A stretch of 64,000 bases of DNA from JAEZBP01 sp963832725 (GTDB taxonomy: Bacteria > Myxococcota_A > Polyangia > Polyangiales > Sandaracinaceae), in the NCBI GenBank assembly GCA_963832725.1, contig CAWHVG010000005.1:1240001-1304000 (forward strand). Reading direction: 5' to 3'. A program made the translations under genes and the position numbers. Below are positions 43,931 through 53,116 of this stretch, in pieces (position 1 is the stretch's first letter; each line of letters opens with the position of its first letter). A model generated the notes under the pieces. That model had not been told where the DNA came from and searched no databases. It was given only the letters and a program-made list of their open reading frames with translations.

Positions 43931-44475
43931 CAGAGATCGGCCGGGGGCGGCTCGTCGTACTCGTCCTTCTTCTCGAACGACAAGTACACGCCTTCTGCGG
44001 TGAGGTTCTTGATGAACGCGAGGACGTATTGGAGGCCCGCGAGCGAGAAGCCGAGCGGCGCCGCGAGGTAGACGATCCAGAGCGGGACGCGAAGCGCGGG
44101 CGACACCGAGCCGAGCGCGCGCACCGTGCCGGCGGCGTAGGCGACGCCGAGGTACGCCAGGTAGAAGAGGAGCGCGGCGGTGGTCGAGGTGATGAGCAGC
44201 ATCAACCGCTTGCGCCCCGCCTCCGGGAGCTGGTCGTAGATCGCCGTCATCCGAATGTGGCGGCCCTTCGCGGTCGCGTAGCCGAGGCCGAGGAAGGTCA
44301 CCATCACGATCAGGAACTGGCTGACCTCTTCGGCGAACACGAGGCTCGAGCCGAGGAGGGTGCGGGCGAACACGTTGGCGATGGTCAGCGCCGCGATGCC
44401 CAGGATCCCACCGGCCAGGCACAGCTCTTCGAGCCGTTCCAGCGCTCCGGAGATCCGTTCCGCGACGTGCTTCAT
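43930..44475 (-). CDS. dctQ: TRAP transporter small permease (DctQ)
   Basis: Four-helix inner-membrane subunit of 181 residues that pairs with DctM. It has EEVSQFLIVMVTFLGLGYA, KGRHIRMTAIYDQLP and LWIVYLAAPLGFSLAGLQYV, the normal DctQ signature. I start it at ATG 44475 (MKHVAERISGALERLEEL); upstream extension lacks family sequence and ribosome site. It is divergent from a TetR gene, suggesting that regulator acts here or on the P450. Confidence 0.9.
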   Translation of the reverse strand: MKHVAERISGALERLEELCLAGGILGIAALTIANVFARTLLGSSLVFAEEVSQFLIVMVTFLGLGYATAKGRHIRMTAIYDQLPEAGRKRLMLLITSTTAALLFYLAYLGVAYAAGTVRALGSVSPALRVPLWIVYLAAPLGFSLAGLQYVLAFIKNLTAEGVYLSFEKKDEYDEPPPADL

Positions 44476-44617
44476 CGTTTCGGTTGCCGAGCCTGGAGCG
44501 AGATGCGGCGCCCGAAAACGAACCTCCGCGAGAGAACGCGGCGCCGCGCAGTGCCGGGACCATAACGGATCGATCACCGATGTACACCCCGCGGGCCCGG
44601 CCGCGCCAAGTTCTATG

Positions 44618-44645
44618 TTGACCGTTCAAAATAGAGCGCTAGGTT
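44618..44645 (+). promoter_or_regulatory. Predicted promoter with operator-like palindrome before the TetR gene
   Basis: TTGACC (44618-44623), 16 bases, TAGGTT (44640-44645) resemble a sigma-70-type promoter. TTGACCGTTCAA (44618-44629) is a near-palindrome with TTGA/TCAA ends, a plausible TetR half-site pair. The start codon is 16 bases downstream of the -10. Confidence 0.4.
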
Positions 44646-44660
44646 CTCAGTCGAGGGACG

Positions 44661-45279
44661 ATGCGCAAGGCTGAGCAATCGGAACGGACCCGGGGCGCGT
44701 TGATCGACGCGGCGATCCGGCTCTTCGGCGAGCGCGGCTACCGCGCCACGCCGCTCAAGGCGATCGGCGAAGCGGCCGGCATCAGCCATGGGGTGATCCC
44801 CTTCCACTTCGGCTCCAAGGAGGGGCTGCTCCTCGCCGTGGTGGAGCGCTGCTTCGACGTCTTCCAACGCGGCGTGCTCGGCGCGCTCGACGACAGCGAG
44901 CGGGACCACGGCCTCGGGGATCTGCGGGCGCTGATGGACGCGCAGAAGCGCTTCGCGGAGGAGCACCCCGAGAATCGGTCGGCTCTTCTTGGTGTTGATG
45001 TTCGAAGCGATCGGACCGAGCCCGGAGCTCCGCGCGCACTTCGTCGAGTTTCACGAGCGGATGCACGCGCTCGGCTGCGCCTGGCTGCGCGAAGGCATGC
45101 GGCGGGGTCGGCTCCGCGATGACCTCGACGTCGACGGAGCGGTGCACGCCGTCCTCGGGTTCTTCACCGGCGTTCGCGCGCACGGGCTCCTCTTGAACGC
45201 CGACCTGGCCGGACGCGGAGGGGCGTTCGAGTCGATGCTGGCCCTGATGACCGCGGGCGTAACGAGCGAGAGGGCGTGA
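44661..45279 (+). CDS. TetR-family regulator, frameshifted at 44972-44976
   Basis: Transcriptional regulator of about 205 residues once repaired. The N-terminal helix-turn-helix reads LKAIGEAAGISHGVIPFHFG after RGALIDAAIRLFGERGYRAT. The frame breaks at GAATC (44972-44976); reading GATC gives PEIGRLFLVLMFEAIG and continues to the stop at 45279, recovering the ligand-binding domain. It is divergent from the TRAP operon and 19 bases upstream of the P450 gene, so it may control either. Confidence 0.88.
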
Positions 45280-45298
45280 GCCCCATGCGGAGGAAGCG

Positions 45299-46787
45299 AT
45301 GACGCACACCTATCGACCGCGGCGCATCGAGACGCCGGAGCGGCTCGATCTGGACGGGCCCGAGCCGCTCTTTCGGCCGCTGTGGACCGAGAGCGCGAAG
45401 AGCGTCCTGCACCTCCTTCTGACCGGCACGCCGGAGGCACCGCGCGGCGCGCGATTGGCGCCGACACCGCACGACGGAGATCCGCTCCTCGGGCAGCTCC
45501 GCGAAGGGCGCGGTGATCCCCTGCACGCCTTTCTGCGCTGGCAGCGCGAGGTCGGCGACATCGTCCGCCTGCGGCTGGCCGGCGTGACCGCGCACCTGGT
45601 GAGCAACCCGCGGGACGTGAAGCAGGTGCTCCAGAGCCGTGCGCGCCACTACATCCGGCCCATGCAGGGTCGCCGGAACCTGGCCAACGTGCTCGGCAAT
45701 GGCCTGCTCGTCAGCGAGGGCTCCTTCTGGCTGCGGCAGCGCCGGATCATGCAGCCCGCCTTTCACAAGTCGCGCATCGACGCGTTCGGCGAGCGGATGG
45801 TGGCGGCGGCGGACGACCTGGCCGGCGAATGGGAGGCCCGAGCCGAGCGCGGCGAGCCCTTCGACGCGTCGCGCGACATGATGCGGCTGACGCTCCGCGT
45901 GGTGCAGGAGACCTTGCTCGGCACCGCGCCCTCCGCCGACGCGGACCGGATCGGCGAGGCCGTCTCGTTCCTGCTGAGCGACGTCAACCGCCGCTTCGGC
46001 CGCCTGCTCAACCCTCCCAAGCGCATCCCGACCGCCAACAACCTCCGCTTCCGGGAAAGCCTCTCGGTGCTCGACGGAGCGGTGCGAAGGATGATCGCGG
46101 ATCGCCGCGCGACGCCGGGACAGAACGATCTGCTCTCCATGCTCCTCGAGGCGCGCGACGAGGAGAGCGGCGAGGGCATGGACGACCGGCAGCTCCGCGA
46201 CGAGGTGATGACGATCTTCCTCGCCGGCCACGAGACGACGGCCAACGCCCTGAGCTGGACCTTCTACCTGCTCGGCCGGCATCCCGACGTGGCGCGCACG
46301 CTGCGGGCGGAGCTCGACGAGGTGCTCGGCGGCCGGCTGCCCACCACCGCCGACGTAGGCTCGCTCCGCTACACGAAGATGGTGCTCTCGGAGGCGATGC
46401 GGCTCTATCCGCCGGCGTGGATCGTCGCGCGCGCCCCGATCGAGGACGAAGAGATCGGCGGCTACTTCATCCCGGCCGGGAGCCGCGTCTTCCTGAGCCC
46501 CTGGGCCACCCACCGGCACCCGGCGTTCTGGCGCGACCCGGAGGGCTTCGACCCGACGCGCTTCGCCGAATCCCTCGTCGATCGACCGCTTCGCCTACTT
46601 CCCCTTCGGCGGCGGCCCGCGCCTGTGCATCGGGCACTCCTTCGCCATGATGGAAGGCGTATTGGTGCTGGCCACCCTCGCGCAGCGCTTCCACCTCGAG
46701 CTCGTCCCCGGCCACCGCGTCGAGCCCGAGCCGACCGTCACCCTCCGCCCGAAGAACGGCGTGCGCGTCTGGGCCCGCCGCATCTGA
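45299..46787 (+). CDS. Cytochrome P450, frameshifted at 46568-46572
   Basis: Heme monooxygenase of about 495 residues; the substrate is unknown. The I-helix has FLAGHETTANALSW, the ExxR motif is LSEAMRLYPPAW, and the heme-binding loop FPFGGGPRLCIGHSFAM carries the Cys ligand. The last segment is in another frame. GAATC at 46568-46572 read as GATC gives RFADPSSIDRFAYFPFGGG, a natural join. GGAGGA lies before the ATG. It is preceded by its TetR neighbour; no ferredoxin or reductase gene is adjacent. Confidence 0.92.
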
Positions 46788-46849
46788 CCCGCTTCCTTGA
46801 CCTCCGCGTCCGGGATCCCTATCACCCGGACCTTCGTCGGAGGCGAGCA

Positions 46850-47473
46850 GTGGGTGCATTTCGCGGAGCCATCACGTACAGCAAATTCTTCGTGCGCGGA
46901 GAGCTGCCCGACGACTTCCGGGCGACCTTTCTCGAGGCCATTCGCTTCCGCGCGTTCAGGCCCCTCAATCCGAAGGAAGAGGTGGACCACCGGGTCGGCT
47001 GGTGCGCCATCGACAATCCCTTCGATCTCGAGCTCGGCCACGAGAAGGTCTTCTTCAACGACTACCTGAACCTGGGCTTCCGCCTCGACAAATGGCGCAT
47101 CCCCTCGCCGCTCTTCAAGGCGGCGTTCCGCTCGGCCGAGAAGGAGCACCTCGCCAAGCAGGGGCTGACCAAGCTCAGCCGCTCGCAGAAGAAGAACCTG
47201 GAGGCGATCGTGGTCGCGCAGCTCCGCCGCCGGCTCGTGCCGGCCATGCGCGTGGTCGACCTCTCGTGGAACCTGAACGCGGGCGTGCTGCGCTTCTTCC
47301 AGCAGTCGCCCAAGCAGCACGAGTTGATGGGCGAGCTCTTCGAGAAGACCTTCGGGCTCGACCTGATCCACGACGGCGCGTACGTCGCGGCCGAGCAGCG
47401 AAAGCTGCCCAAGAAGGTGGTCGCGGCCATCCCCACGCTCAATCCGACCCTCTTCCACACGGAGCGCGTCTGA
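46850..47473 (+). CDS. RdgC-like recombination-associated protein (short form)
   Basis: 207 residues. The start VGAFRGAITYSKFFVRGELP and NPFDLELGHEKVFFNDYLNL resemble the short RdgC-type proteins of Geobacter and relatives, which differ from the 303-residue E. coli RdgC. RdgC binds double-stranded DNA and modulates RecA. GGAGG at 46839-46843 supports the GTG start at 46850, which trims an upstream in-frame extension. Its stop overlaps the start of the partner gene. The family is assigned from overall pattern, so moderate certainty. Confidence 0.68.
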   Translation: MGAFRGAITYSKFFVRGELPDDFRATFLEAIRFRAFRPLNPKEEVDHRVGWCAIDNPFDLELGHEKVFFNDYLNLGFRLDKWRIPSPLFKAAFRSAEKEHLAKQGLTKLSRSQKKNLEAIVVAQLRRRLVPAMRVVDLSWNLNAGVLRFFQQSPKQHELMGELFEKTFGLDLIHDGAYVAAEQRKLPKKVVAAIPTLNPTLFHTERV

Positions 47474-48000
47474 TGGACCTCGCGGACCGCATCGAAGGCG
47501 CTCGCTTCCTCGGGCGCGAGTTCCTGGTCTGGCTCTGGTACGAGAGCGAGACGAACGAGAGCACGCTGGCGCTGCCCGGCGGCGAGTCCTGCGCGCTCTG
47601 GCTCGAAGAGCAGCTCACGCTGGTGATCAACAACCTCCTCGAGAAGGCCGAGAGCCGCCTCAAGGGCTCCACGCCCAGCCTCTCGCCCGAAGCCAAGGAG
47701 GCGCTTCGCCAGGGCAAGCTGCCGGTCAAGGCCAAGATCCGCATCGACCGCGGTCCGCAGAGCTGGTCGTTCCTCTTCGACGCCGACACGCTGAACATCG
47801 CCACCGTCTCCATCCCGGCGCTGATCACCGAGGACGGGGACGAGCGCTTCTACGAGCGCATGCAGCTCATCGAGGAGCTCGAGGAGATGATCGGCGGGCT
47901 CTACGAGCGCTTCTTGCGGCTGCGCACGTCGCCCGAATGGGAGCGAGAGGCGGTCCCGGCCCTCCGCAAGTGGGTGCAGGCCGATCCCTTCGACGAGTAG
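47473..48000 (+). CDS. Conserved partner of the RdgC-like gene, 175 aa
   Basis: Soluble protein starting MDLADRIEGARFLGREFLVW. A helix-rich C-terminal half includes ERFYERMQLIEELEEMIGGL and YERFLRLRTSPEWERE. Similar genes follow short rdgC in other deltaproteobacteria-like genomes, and the ATG overlaps the RdgC-like stop, so the two are probably co-translated. No catalytic motif is seen; function is unknown. Confidence 0.72.
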   Translation: MDLADRIEGARFLGREFLVWLWYESETNESTLALPGGESCALWLEEQLTLVINNLLEKAESRLKGSTPSLSPEAKEALRQGKLPVKAKIRIDRGPQSWSFLFDADTLNIATVSIPALITEDGDERFYERMQLIEELEEMIGGLYERFLRLRTSPEWEREAVPALRKWVQADPFDE

Positions 48001-48071
48001 CGCGCCGCTCCGCAGGTTGCGATGACCTTCGGGGCGCATGGACTATATTCCTCGTCCACGGAGGAGGGACG

Positions 48072-48461
48072 ATGGGCATCCTGGACCACCTGACGGTGAT
48101 GGTCAGCGACTACGAGCGCTCGCGCGAGTTCTACACGTTGGCGCTCGCACCGCTCGGCATCGAGCTGATGATGGAGTTCGGCTCCATCGCGGGCTTCGGG
48201 CGCGACAAGCCGGAGTTGTGGATCGGCGTCGGGCCGGCGAGCTTCCAGACACCGGAGCAGCTGCGGATCATCACGCCGATCCACGTCGCGCTCCGCGCGG
48301 CGAGCCGGGACCAGGTCGATGCCTTCCATCGCGCGGCGCTGGCCGCCGGCGGGCGCGACTTCGGCGGGCCGGGGCTGCGCGAGATCTACCACCCCGGCTA
48401 CTACGGCGCGTTCGTGCTCGACCCGGACGGGCACAACATCGAGGCCGTACACCACGGCTGA
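48072..48461 (+). CDS. VOC-family (glyoxalase-like) protein
   Basis: 129 residues with the two beta-alpha-beta-beta-beta modules of the vicinal oxygen chelate fold: MGILDHLTVMVSDYERSREF and later ITPIHVALRAASRDQVDAFH. Candidate metal ligands are His6, His81-like and Glu125-like residues (DHLTV, PIHVAL, NIEAVHHG). GAGGAGGG precedes the ATG. Such proteins include lyases, isomerases and resistance proteins; the substrate cannot be told. Confidence 0.88.
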   Translation: MGILDHLTVMVSDYERSREFYTLALAPLGIELMMEFGSIAGFGRDKPELWIGVGPASFQTPEQLRIITPIHVALRAASRDQVDAFHRAALAAGGRDFGGPGLREIYHPGYYGAFVLDPDGHNIEAVHHG

Positions 48462-48468
48462 TCCGCGC

Positions 48469-49167
48469 TCACACGCCGGCGAACCACTCGTAGCCCTGGT
48501 TCTCCCAGTAGCCGCCGGTGCGCTCGTGCAGGAAGCGCACTTCGCTCAGGTACTTCACCATCTTGTAGCCGAGCTTCACGGTGGCGTAGAGCCGGAGCGG
48601 CGCGCCGTGCAGCGGGCTCAACGGCTGGCCGTTCATGCCGTAGGCGAGGATCGTCTGGGGATGAAGGGCGCTCGCGCGATCCCATGACGAGAAGTACCCG
48701 GCGTCGAAGGAGCGGAGCTCGACGTAGGGCGCGCGCGGATCGGCGCCGACGACCTCGGCCAGATCACGCAGGCGCAGGCCGTGCCACGACGCCACGGCGG
48801 ACCAGCCTTCGACGCAGTGATGGCGTACGCGCATGTCGAAGCGGCTGAAGCGCATCAGCTCCCCGAGCGTGAACGCGCGCGGCCGCTCGACCGCGCCGCC
48901 GACGCGGAGCCGCCAGTCGGGCGGCGCGATCGGCGTCGTCTCGGCGATCCAGTAGGTCGGGAACGCGCCGGCCGGAGTGAGCTCGCTGGGATCGATCTCC
49001 GGCGCCAGCTTCACGGGATCGAAGAGCGCCGTCTGCACGCGCTCGTTCCAGCGCTCCATCGCGCCGAGAAAGCCGGTGCGCGGATGCGCGCTGTCGCAGC
49101 CGACCAGCGCGACGCCGCCGAGCGCCGCGCGCAGGAAGCCACGTCGACCCGTCCTGTGCTCGCTCAT
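48469..49167 (-). CDS. Tat-exported molybdopterin oxidoreductase (sulfite oxidase fold)
   Basis: 232-residue periplasmic enzyme. The twin-arginine signal is TGRRGFLRAALGGVALVGC. The sulfite-oxidase/MsrP-type domain has the Mo-coordinating Cys in RVRHHCVEGWSAVASW and the substrate-side stretch YVELRSFDAGYFSSWDRASA. YKMVKYLSEVRFL and the terminal GGYWENQGYEWFAG are typical of this fold. Its ATG overlaps the cytochrome b stop (ATGA), giving a two-gene unit in which cytochrome b would pass electrons to or from the Mo centre. MsrP-like protein repair is one possibility. Confidence 0.9.
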   Translation of the reverse strand: MSEHRTGRRGFLRAALGGVALVGCDSAHPRTGFLGAMERWNERVQTALFDPVKLAPEIDPSELTPAGAFPTYWIAETTPIAPPDWRLRVGGAVERPRAFTLGELMRFSRFDMRVRHHCVEGWSAVASWHGLRLRDLAEVVGADPRAPYVELRSFDAGYFSSWDRASALHPQTILAYGMNGQPLSPLHGAPLRLYATVKLGYKMVKYLSEVRFLHERTGGYWENQGYEWFAGV

Positions 49168-49868
49168 CGAGGCGCCTCCGCCGGCTTCGACAGCGGAGCG
49201 CGCCATTTCGCCGGCGGACGAGGCTCGCGCGGGCCGCCCGTGATCATGGCGACGAAGCTCATCGGGTGGAGGAGCACCATCGTCACGTGGCCGAGCGTGA
49301 AGAGCGCGAGCGCGGCCAGGCAGAGCAGGTGGATGGCGCGGGCCGCGTCGTAGCCGCCGAAGAGCGACGCGAGCCAGTGGAGTTGGAGCGGTTTGTAGAG
49401 CGACAGCCCGGTGAGCACCACGACAGCGCCGAGGATCAACGCGCTCGTGTACGCGAGGAGCTGCAGACCGTTGTAGAGATCGGCCGGCTCCGGTGCGCGG
49501 CGGAATCGGAGGTACGCGCCCGCGGTCCTCAGCGCGCTCTTCGCGTCGCGCGGCGGGACGAAGACGCGGTGGCGGATCTGCCCGCTGAAAACGAGATAGC
49601 CGACGTAGACGAGGCCGTTCAGCACCAGCAACCAGCCGAACGCGAAGTGCCAGTGTCGCGCGCCGGCCAGCCATCCGCCGATCCGCAGCACCTCGGGCGG
49701 CGGCTGATGCTGAAAGGGGTACCAACCGAAGAGCCGCCCGCGCGGCCCCATCGCCGGATAGGCGACCAGGATCTGCAGCCCGCTGCCGGCCATGATCGCG
49801 ATCAGCGGCACGTTCAGCCAGTGAGTGAGCCGGATGAGCCACGGTTGTTGACGACGAAAGCGGGACAC
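49164..49868 (-). CDS. Cytochrome b561-type membrane subunit
   Basis: 234 residues, four to five transmembrane helices. Likely heme ligands are in RLTHWLNVPLIAIMAGSG, GARHWHFAFGWLLVLNGL and LFTLGHVTMVLLHP. It should link the quinone pool to the downstream molybdopterin enzyme. GAGGAGG, six bases before GTG 49868, fixes the start (VSRFRRQQPWLIRL). Translation is coupled to the next gene by an ATGA overlap. The pairing with a Tat Mo-enzyme is a known arrangement. Confidence 0.9.
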   Translation of the reverse strand: MSRFRRQQPWLIRLTHWLNVPLIAIMAGSGLQILVAYPAMGPRGRLFGWYPFQHQPPPEVLRIGGWLAGARHWHFAFGWLLVLNGLVYVGYLVFSGQIRHRVFVPPRDAKSALRTAGAYLRFRRAPEPADLYNGLQLLAYTSALILGAVVVLTGLSLYKPLQLHWLASLFGGYDAARAIHLLCLAALALFTLGHVTMVLLHPMSFVAMITGGPREPRPPAKWRAPLSKPAEAPR

Positions 49869-50146
49869 GAACGCCTCCTCGCCGCGTGCGCTGCTTCTAC
49901 GAGCCCTGAGCGCCCCGGTCCAACGGACAAGCCGCACCTCGTGGTTGGGCCCCATCGCGTGGCCTGAACCTCCTGCGCACGCTTCTCGACGTGATCTGCG
50001 GCGGTGATGACGACGACCCGGCATCCCGCGACTCGGAGCTCGGCGGGTGTCGGTGGTTGTCCGGTGTCTAGGACGACCATGAGGTGCCGTCCCCGGCGTG
50101 CACGAGTCGGCCGGATCGGGGGCGCGGTACTCGCGGAGACGAGGCC

Positions 50147-51328
50147 ATGAGGTTGCACATCGGAGAAGCGGCCACCGGCGACGCGTCGAGAGATGCACGC
50201 GTCGCCGTCGACCGCGCACTCGAGGGTGTCCGGCGTCCGGGATTTGCGCTGGTCCTGTGCGCCGGACCGTACGACCTCGGTGAGCTCGCGGAGGCCGTCA
50301 CTCGCGAGGTCGGCGCGGTGCCCTGGGCAGGTTGCTGCGCTGCAGGTGTGTTCGGAAGCCCTCGCACGCCCCAGGACGGGCTCGTGGTGGGTGTGCTCTC
50401 GGACGCGACCGCGAGCTTCGGCGTGGGCGTCGGGGGCCTGGTGAGCAGGGACGCACGGGGGGCAGGACGCCGCGCGGTGGCGGACGCCATCGCCCCACTT
50501 CCGCCGCTGACCGGAGATCGGCGCCGAACCTTCATCGTGTTCGCCGACACGGTTCTCGGGAACGCCGCCGAGGTCCTTCGCGGTGGCGTCCAGGAGGCGG
50601 GGGCCGGCGGGCTGTGGGTCGGCGGCGGAGCAGGCGACAACCTCGGCCACGTCCGCACCGCGCAGTTGGGTCTCGGAAGGGCTTGGCACGACCGCGTCGT
50701 CGTGGTCGCCATCGACGCGCCCCTCGCGTTCGGTGTCGGGATTCAACACGGCTGGCGCCCCTACGGCCCACCCGCGATGATCACTCGGGCTCACGACGAC
50801 GTCGCCGTGGAGCTGGAGGACGAGCCCGCGTTCGAGGTCTACCGGAAGACCGCCGCGATTCGAGGCGACGAGGTCGACGAGGAGCTGTTCCGGGAGTTCG
50901 CCACGACGCATCCCCTGGGCATTCCCCAGGCGAGCGGTGAGCATGTCATTCGCGACCCCTTGGCGCTGAGTCCGGACGGCGGCCTGCGTTGCGTCGGCGA
51001 GGTGCCGGACCGGGCGATCGTGCGGGTGATGCAGGGCGAGCGCCTGGATCTCGTTCGCGCTGCGCACACTGCGGCGACCGCCGCGCGAGCGGGGGTGGAA
51101 GGCTCGCCCGGGGGCGGCATCGTGTTCGACTGCGTCTCGCGCCGGCGTGTGCTCGGTGACGCGGTATCCGACGAGCTCCGTGCGATCCAAGTGGGACTGG
51201 GCAGCGGTGTGCCGCTGATGGGCTGCCTGACGTTCGGTGAGATCGGTGGGAGCGGTCGAACGCCTCCCCAATTCCACAACAAGACCGCCGTCGTGCTCGC
51301 GCTGCCGCCGGACGAGGGGGCGGTGTGA
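50147..51328 (+). CDS. FIST-domain signal-sensing protein
   Basis: 393 residues with FIST-N and FIST-C domains, predicted sensors of small ligands such as amino acids. Conserved pieces are WAGCCAAGVFGSPRTPQDGL, GGVQEAGAGGLWVGGGAGDN, GIQHGWRPYGPPAMITRAHD and GCLTFGEIGGSGRTPPQFHN. ATG 50147 (MRLHIGEAATG) is preceded by ACGAGG. The stop overlaps the next gene's GTG, a sensor kinase, so the two are likely a receptor and its kinase. No receiver protein is adjacent. Confidence 0.9.
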   Translation: MRLHIGEAATGDASRDARVAVDRALEGVRRPGFALVLCAGPYDLGELAEAVTREVGAVPWAGCCAAGVFGSPRTPQDGLVVGVLSDATASFGVGVGGLVSRDARGAGRRAVADAIAPLPPLTGDRRRTFIVFADTVLGNAAEVLRGGVQEAGAGGLWVGGGAGDNLGHVRTAQLGLGRAWHDRVVVVAIDAPLAFGVGIQHGWRPYGPPAMITRAHDDVAVELEDEPAFEVYRKTAAIRGDEVDEELFREFATTHPLGIPQASGEHVIRDPLALSPDGGLRCVGEVPDRAIVRVMQGERLDLVRAAHTAATAARAGVEGSPGGGIVFDCVSRRRVLGDAVSDELRAIQVGLGSGVPLMGCLTFGEIGGSGRTPPQFHNKTAVVLALPPDEGAV

Positions 51329-52977
51329 CGATCGAGGAGGCAGAGTGCGAGTTGGCCGAAGACCGGCTGGCGCGCGTGAGCATCTTGCAGGAGCTGAGCG
51401 TGGCAGCGTTGGAGCTCTTCGATCCCGAACGCTCTCCGGATGCGTTTCTCGAGCGCCTCGCCGAGCGCATCGGTTGCTACGCCACGCTCCTCATCGAGAT
51501 CGATCCGGTCTCGGGCAGATCGTCGCTCGTGGCCGCGAGCGGGCTCGGTGCGTACGAACGCACCCTCGAGATGCCGCCGGACCTCGGCAAGGCGCTGGCC
51601 GAGGAGCGCGCTGATCTACGGATGCCGCATCCCGCGCTCGCGCGTCCACTGTCGTACTGGCAGTTCCCGATGGCCGCAGTCGCTCGGGACAAACGCACCA
51701 CGGTGCTACTCTGCTTCTTCTCGGGCGGTACGCCCCGCTACCGAGGCGTCGTCCGGCGCTTGGTCGACGTTCTGCACGCGGTGTTGATCCACCGCCAGCT
51801 GTTCGCGCGCACTCGCGACAGCGAGCGTTCACTCGATGAGCAGAAGACGCTACTCGAGCGCGTGAGCGACACGTCGTCTGTCGGCATGCTGCTCTTGGAC
51901 CCCAGCGACGCCGTGCTCTTCGCCAACGGGTACTTCTTCGAGATGTTCCGCCTCGACCCCACGGTCGGACACGGCCCGTGGCTCCCTGTGGCAAAGGCGA
52001 TAGCGGCGCGTCTGGCCGATCCGGAGAGTTTCGTCGAACGAGTGCGGCAGCTCGTCGCGCACCCCGACCAAGAGGCCCACGGCGACCTACCTGGTTTGGA
52101 GGAGCGAGCCTTCGAGTGGTCGTCGGCTCCGGTCCGGGGGGCGACCGGCGCTCGCTACGGTCGGGGGATGTACTTTCGAGAGGTCACGGAGCGGACGAGA
52201 GCTGCGGCCGAGCGCGAACGATTGCTGGAGATGGAGAGGCGGGCACGCGCCGCGATGGAGGACACCCTGCGCGCCCGCGACGAGTTCATCTCGATCGCGT
52301 CACACGAGCTGCGGACTCCGCTCTCTGCTCTCGAGCTCGCCGTGTCCGCTTCACGCGCGGCGCTGGAGGCGGCTCCGAGTGCACCTCCCCCGGCCGTCCG
52401 TCGGGCGCTCGACGTTGCCGAGCGTCAGACACACAGCCTCGCTCGCCTCATCGACGCGCTGCTCGACGTTTCCCGCATTCGTGCCGGCCGACTGTCCCTG
52501 GAGCTCGAGCCCGTGGACCTCACGGCCGTCGCACGCGACGTGATCACGCGGTTCGAGGAGGAGAGCGCGCAGGCGGGCTCGACCGTGTCGCTCGAGGCGG
52601 CACGTCCGGTCGTCGGCATCTGGGACCAACTGCGCATCGAGCAAGTCGTCACGAACCTACTCGCCAACGCGATCAAGTACGGTGAGGGCCGACCGATCGA
52701 AGTGCGCGTTGCGCGCGACGGTCGAAATGCCGAGATCTCGGTGCACGACCAGGGGCTCGGAGTCGGCGCGGAAGACATCGGGCGCATCTTCGATCGCTTC
52801 GAGCGCGCCGTACCGTCCCAGCGCTACGCCGGCCTCGGCCTGGGGCTCTACATCGTGCGCCAGATCGTCGAGCGTCATGGCGGCGTCATCAGCGTGACCA
52901 GCGATCCGAGCTCGGGCTCCACGTTCACCGTCTCGCTGCCGCTGGAGCCCCCAGCCAATGCGAGTGACGGGCGGTGA
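51325..52977 (+). CDS. Sensor histidine kinase (GAF-like/PAS) coupled to FIST gene
   Basis: 550 residues, no transmembrane helix. A GAF-like N-terminal domain (about 20-165) precedes a PAS-like region (about 180-290, DPSDAVLFANGYFFEMFRLD). The phospho-His is in ITSHELRTPLSALELAVS-type box SHELRTPLSALELA. The ATPase domain has NLLANAIKYGEG, VHDQGLGVGAED, IFDRFERAV and GLGLGLYIVRQIVERHGG. GTG start overlaps the FIST stop. Together they look like a split sensory system; the partner response regulator is elsewhere. Confidence 0.93.
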   Translation: MTIEEAECELAEDRLARVSILQELSVAALELFDPERSPDAFLERLAERIGCYATLLIEIDPVSGRSSLVAASGLGAYERTLEMPPDLGKALAEERADLRMPHPALARPLSYWQFPMAAVARDKRTTVLLCFFSGGTPRYRGVVRRLVDVLHAVLIHRQLFARTRDSERSLDEQKTLLERVSDTSSVGMLLLDPSDAVLFANGYFFEMFRLDPTVGHGPWLPVAKAIAARLADPESFVERVRQLVAHPDQEAHGDLPGLEERAFEWSSAPVRGATGARYGRGMYFREVTERTRAAAERERLLEMERRARAAMEDTLRARDEFISIASHELRTPLSALELAVSASRAALEAAPSAPPPAVRRALDVAERQTHSLARLIDALLDVSRIRAGRLSLELEPVDLTAVARDVITRFEEESAQAGSTVSLEAARPVVGIWDQLRIEQVVTNLLANAIKYGEGRPIEVRVARDGRNAEISVHDQGLGVGAEDIGRIFDRFERAVPSQRYAGLGLGLYIVRQIVERHGGVISVTSDPSSGSTFTVSLPLEPPANASDGR

Positions 52978-53116
52978 GGCTCGTCTCGCAGCGATGCACG
53001 TACCCGCTCACACGCTTCGCGCCGCCCTCCTCTTCCCTCTGGCTGCCGCCGCGAGCGAGAGACGAGCTCGGCGCCGTGGGATCCGGACGCACCGAGCCCG
53101 CCGCGAGTGAGCTCGA

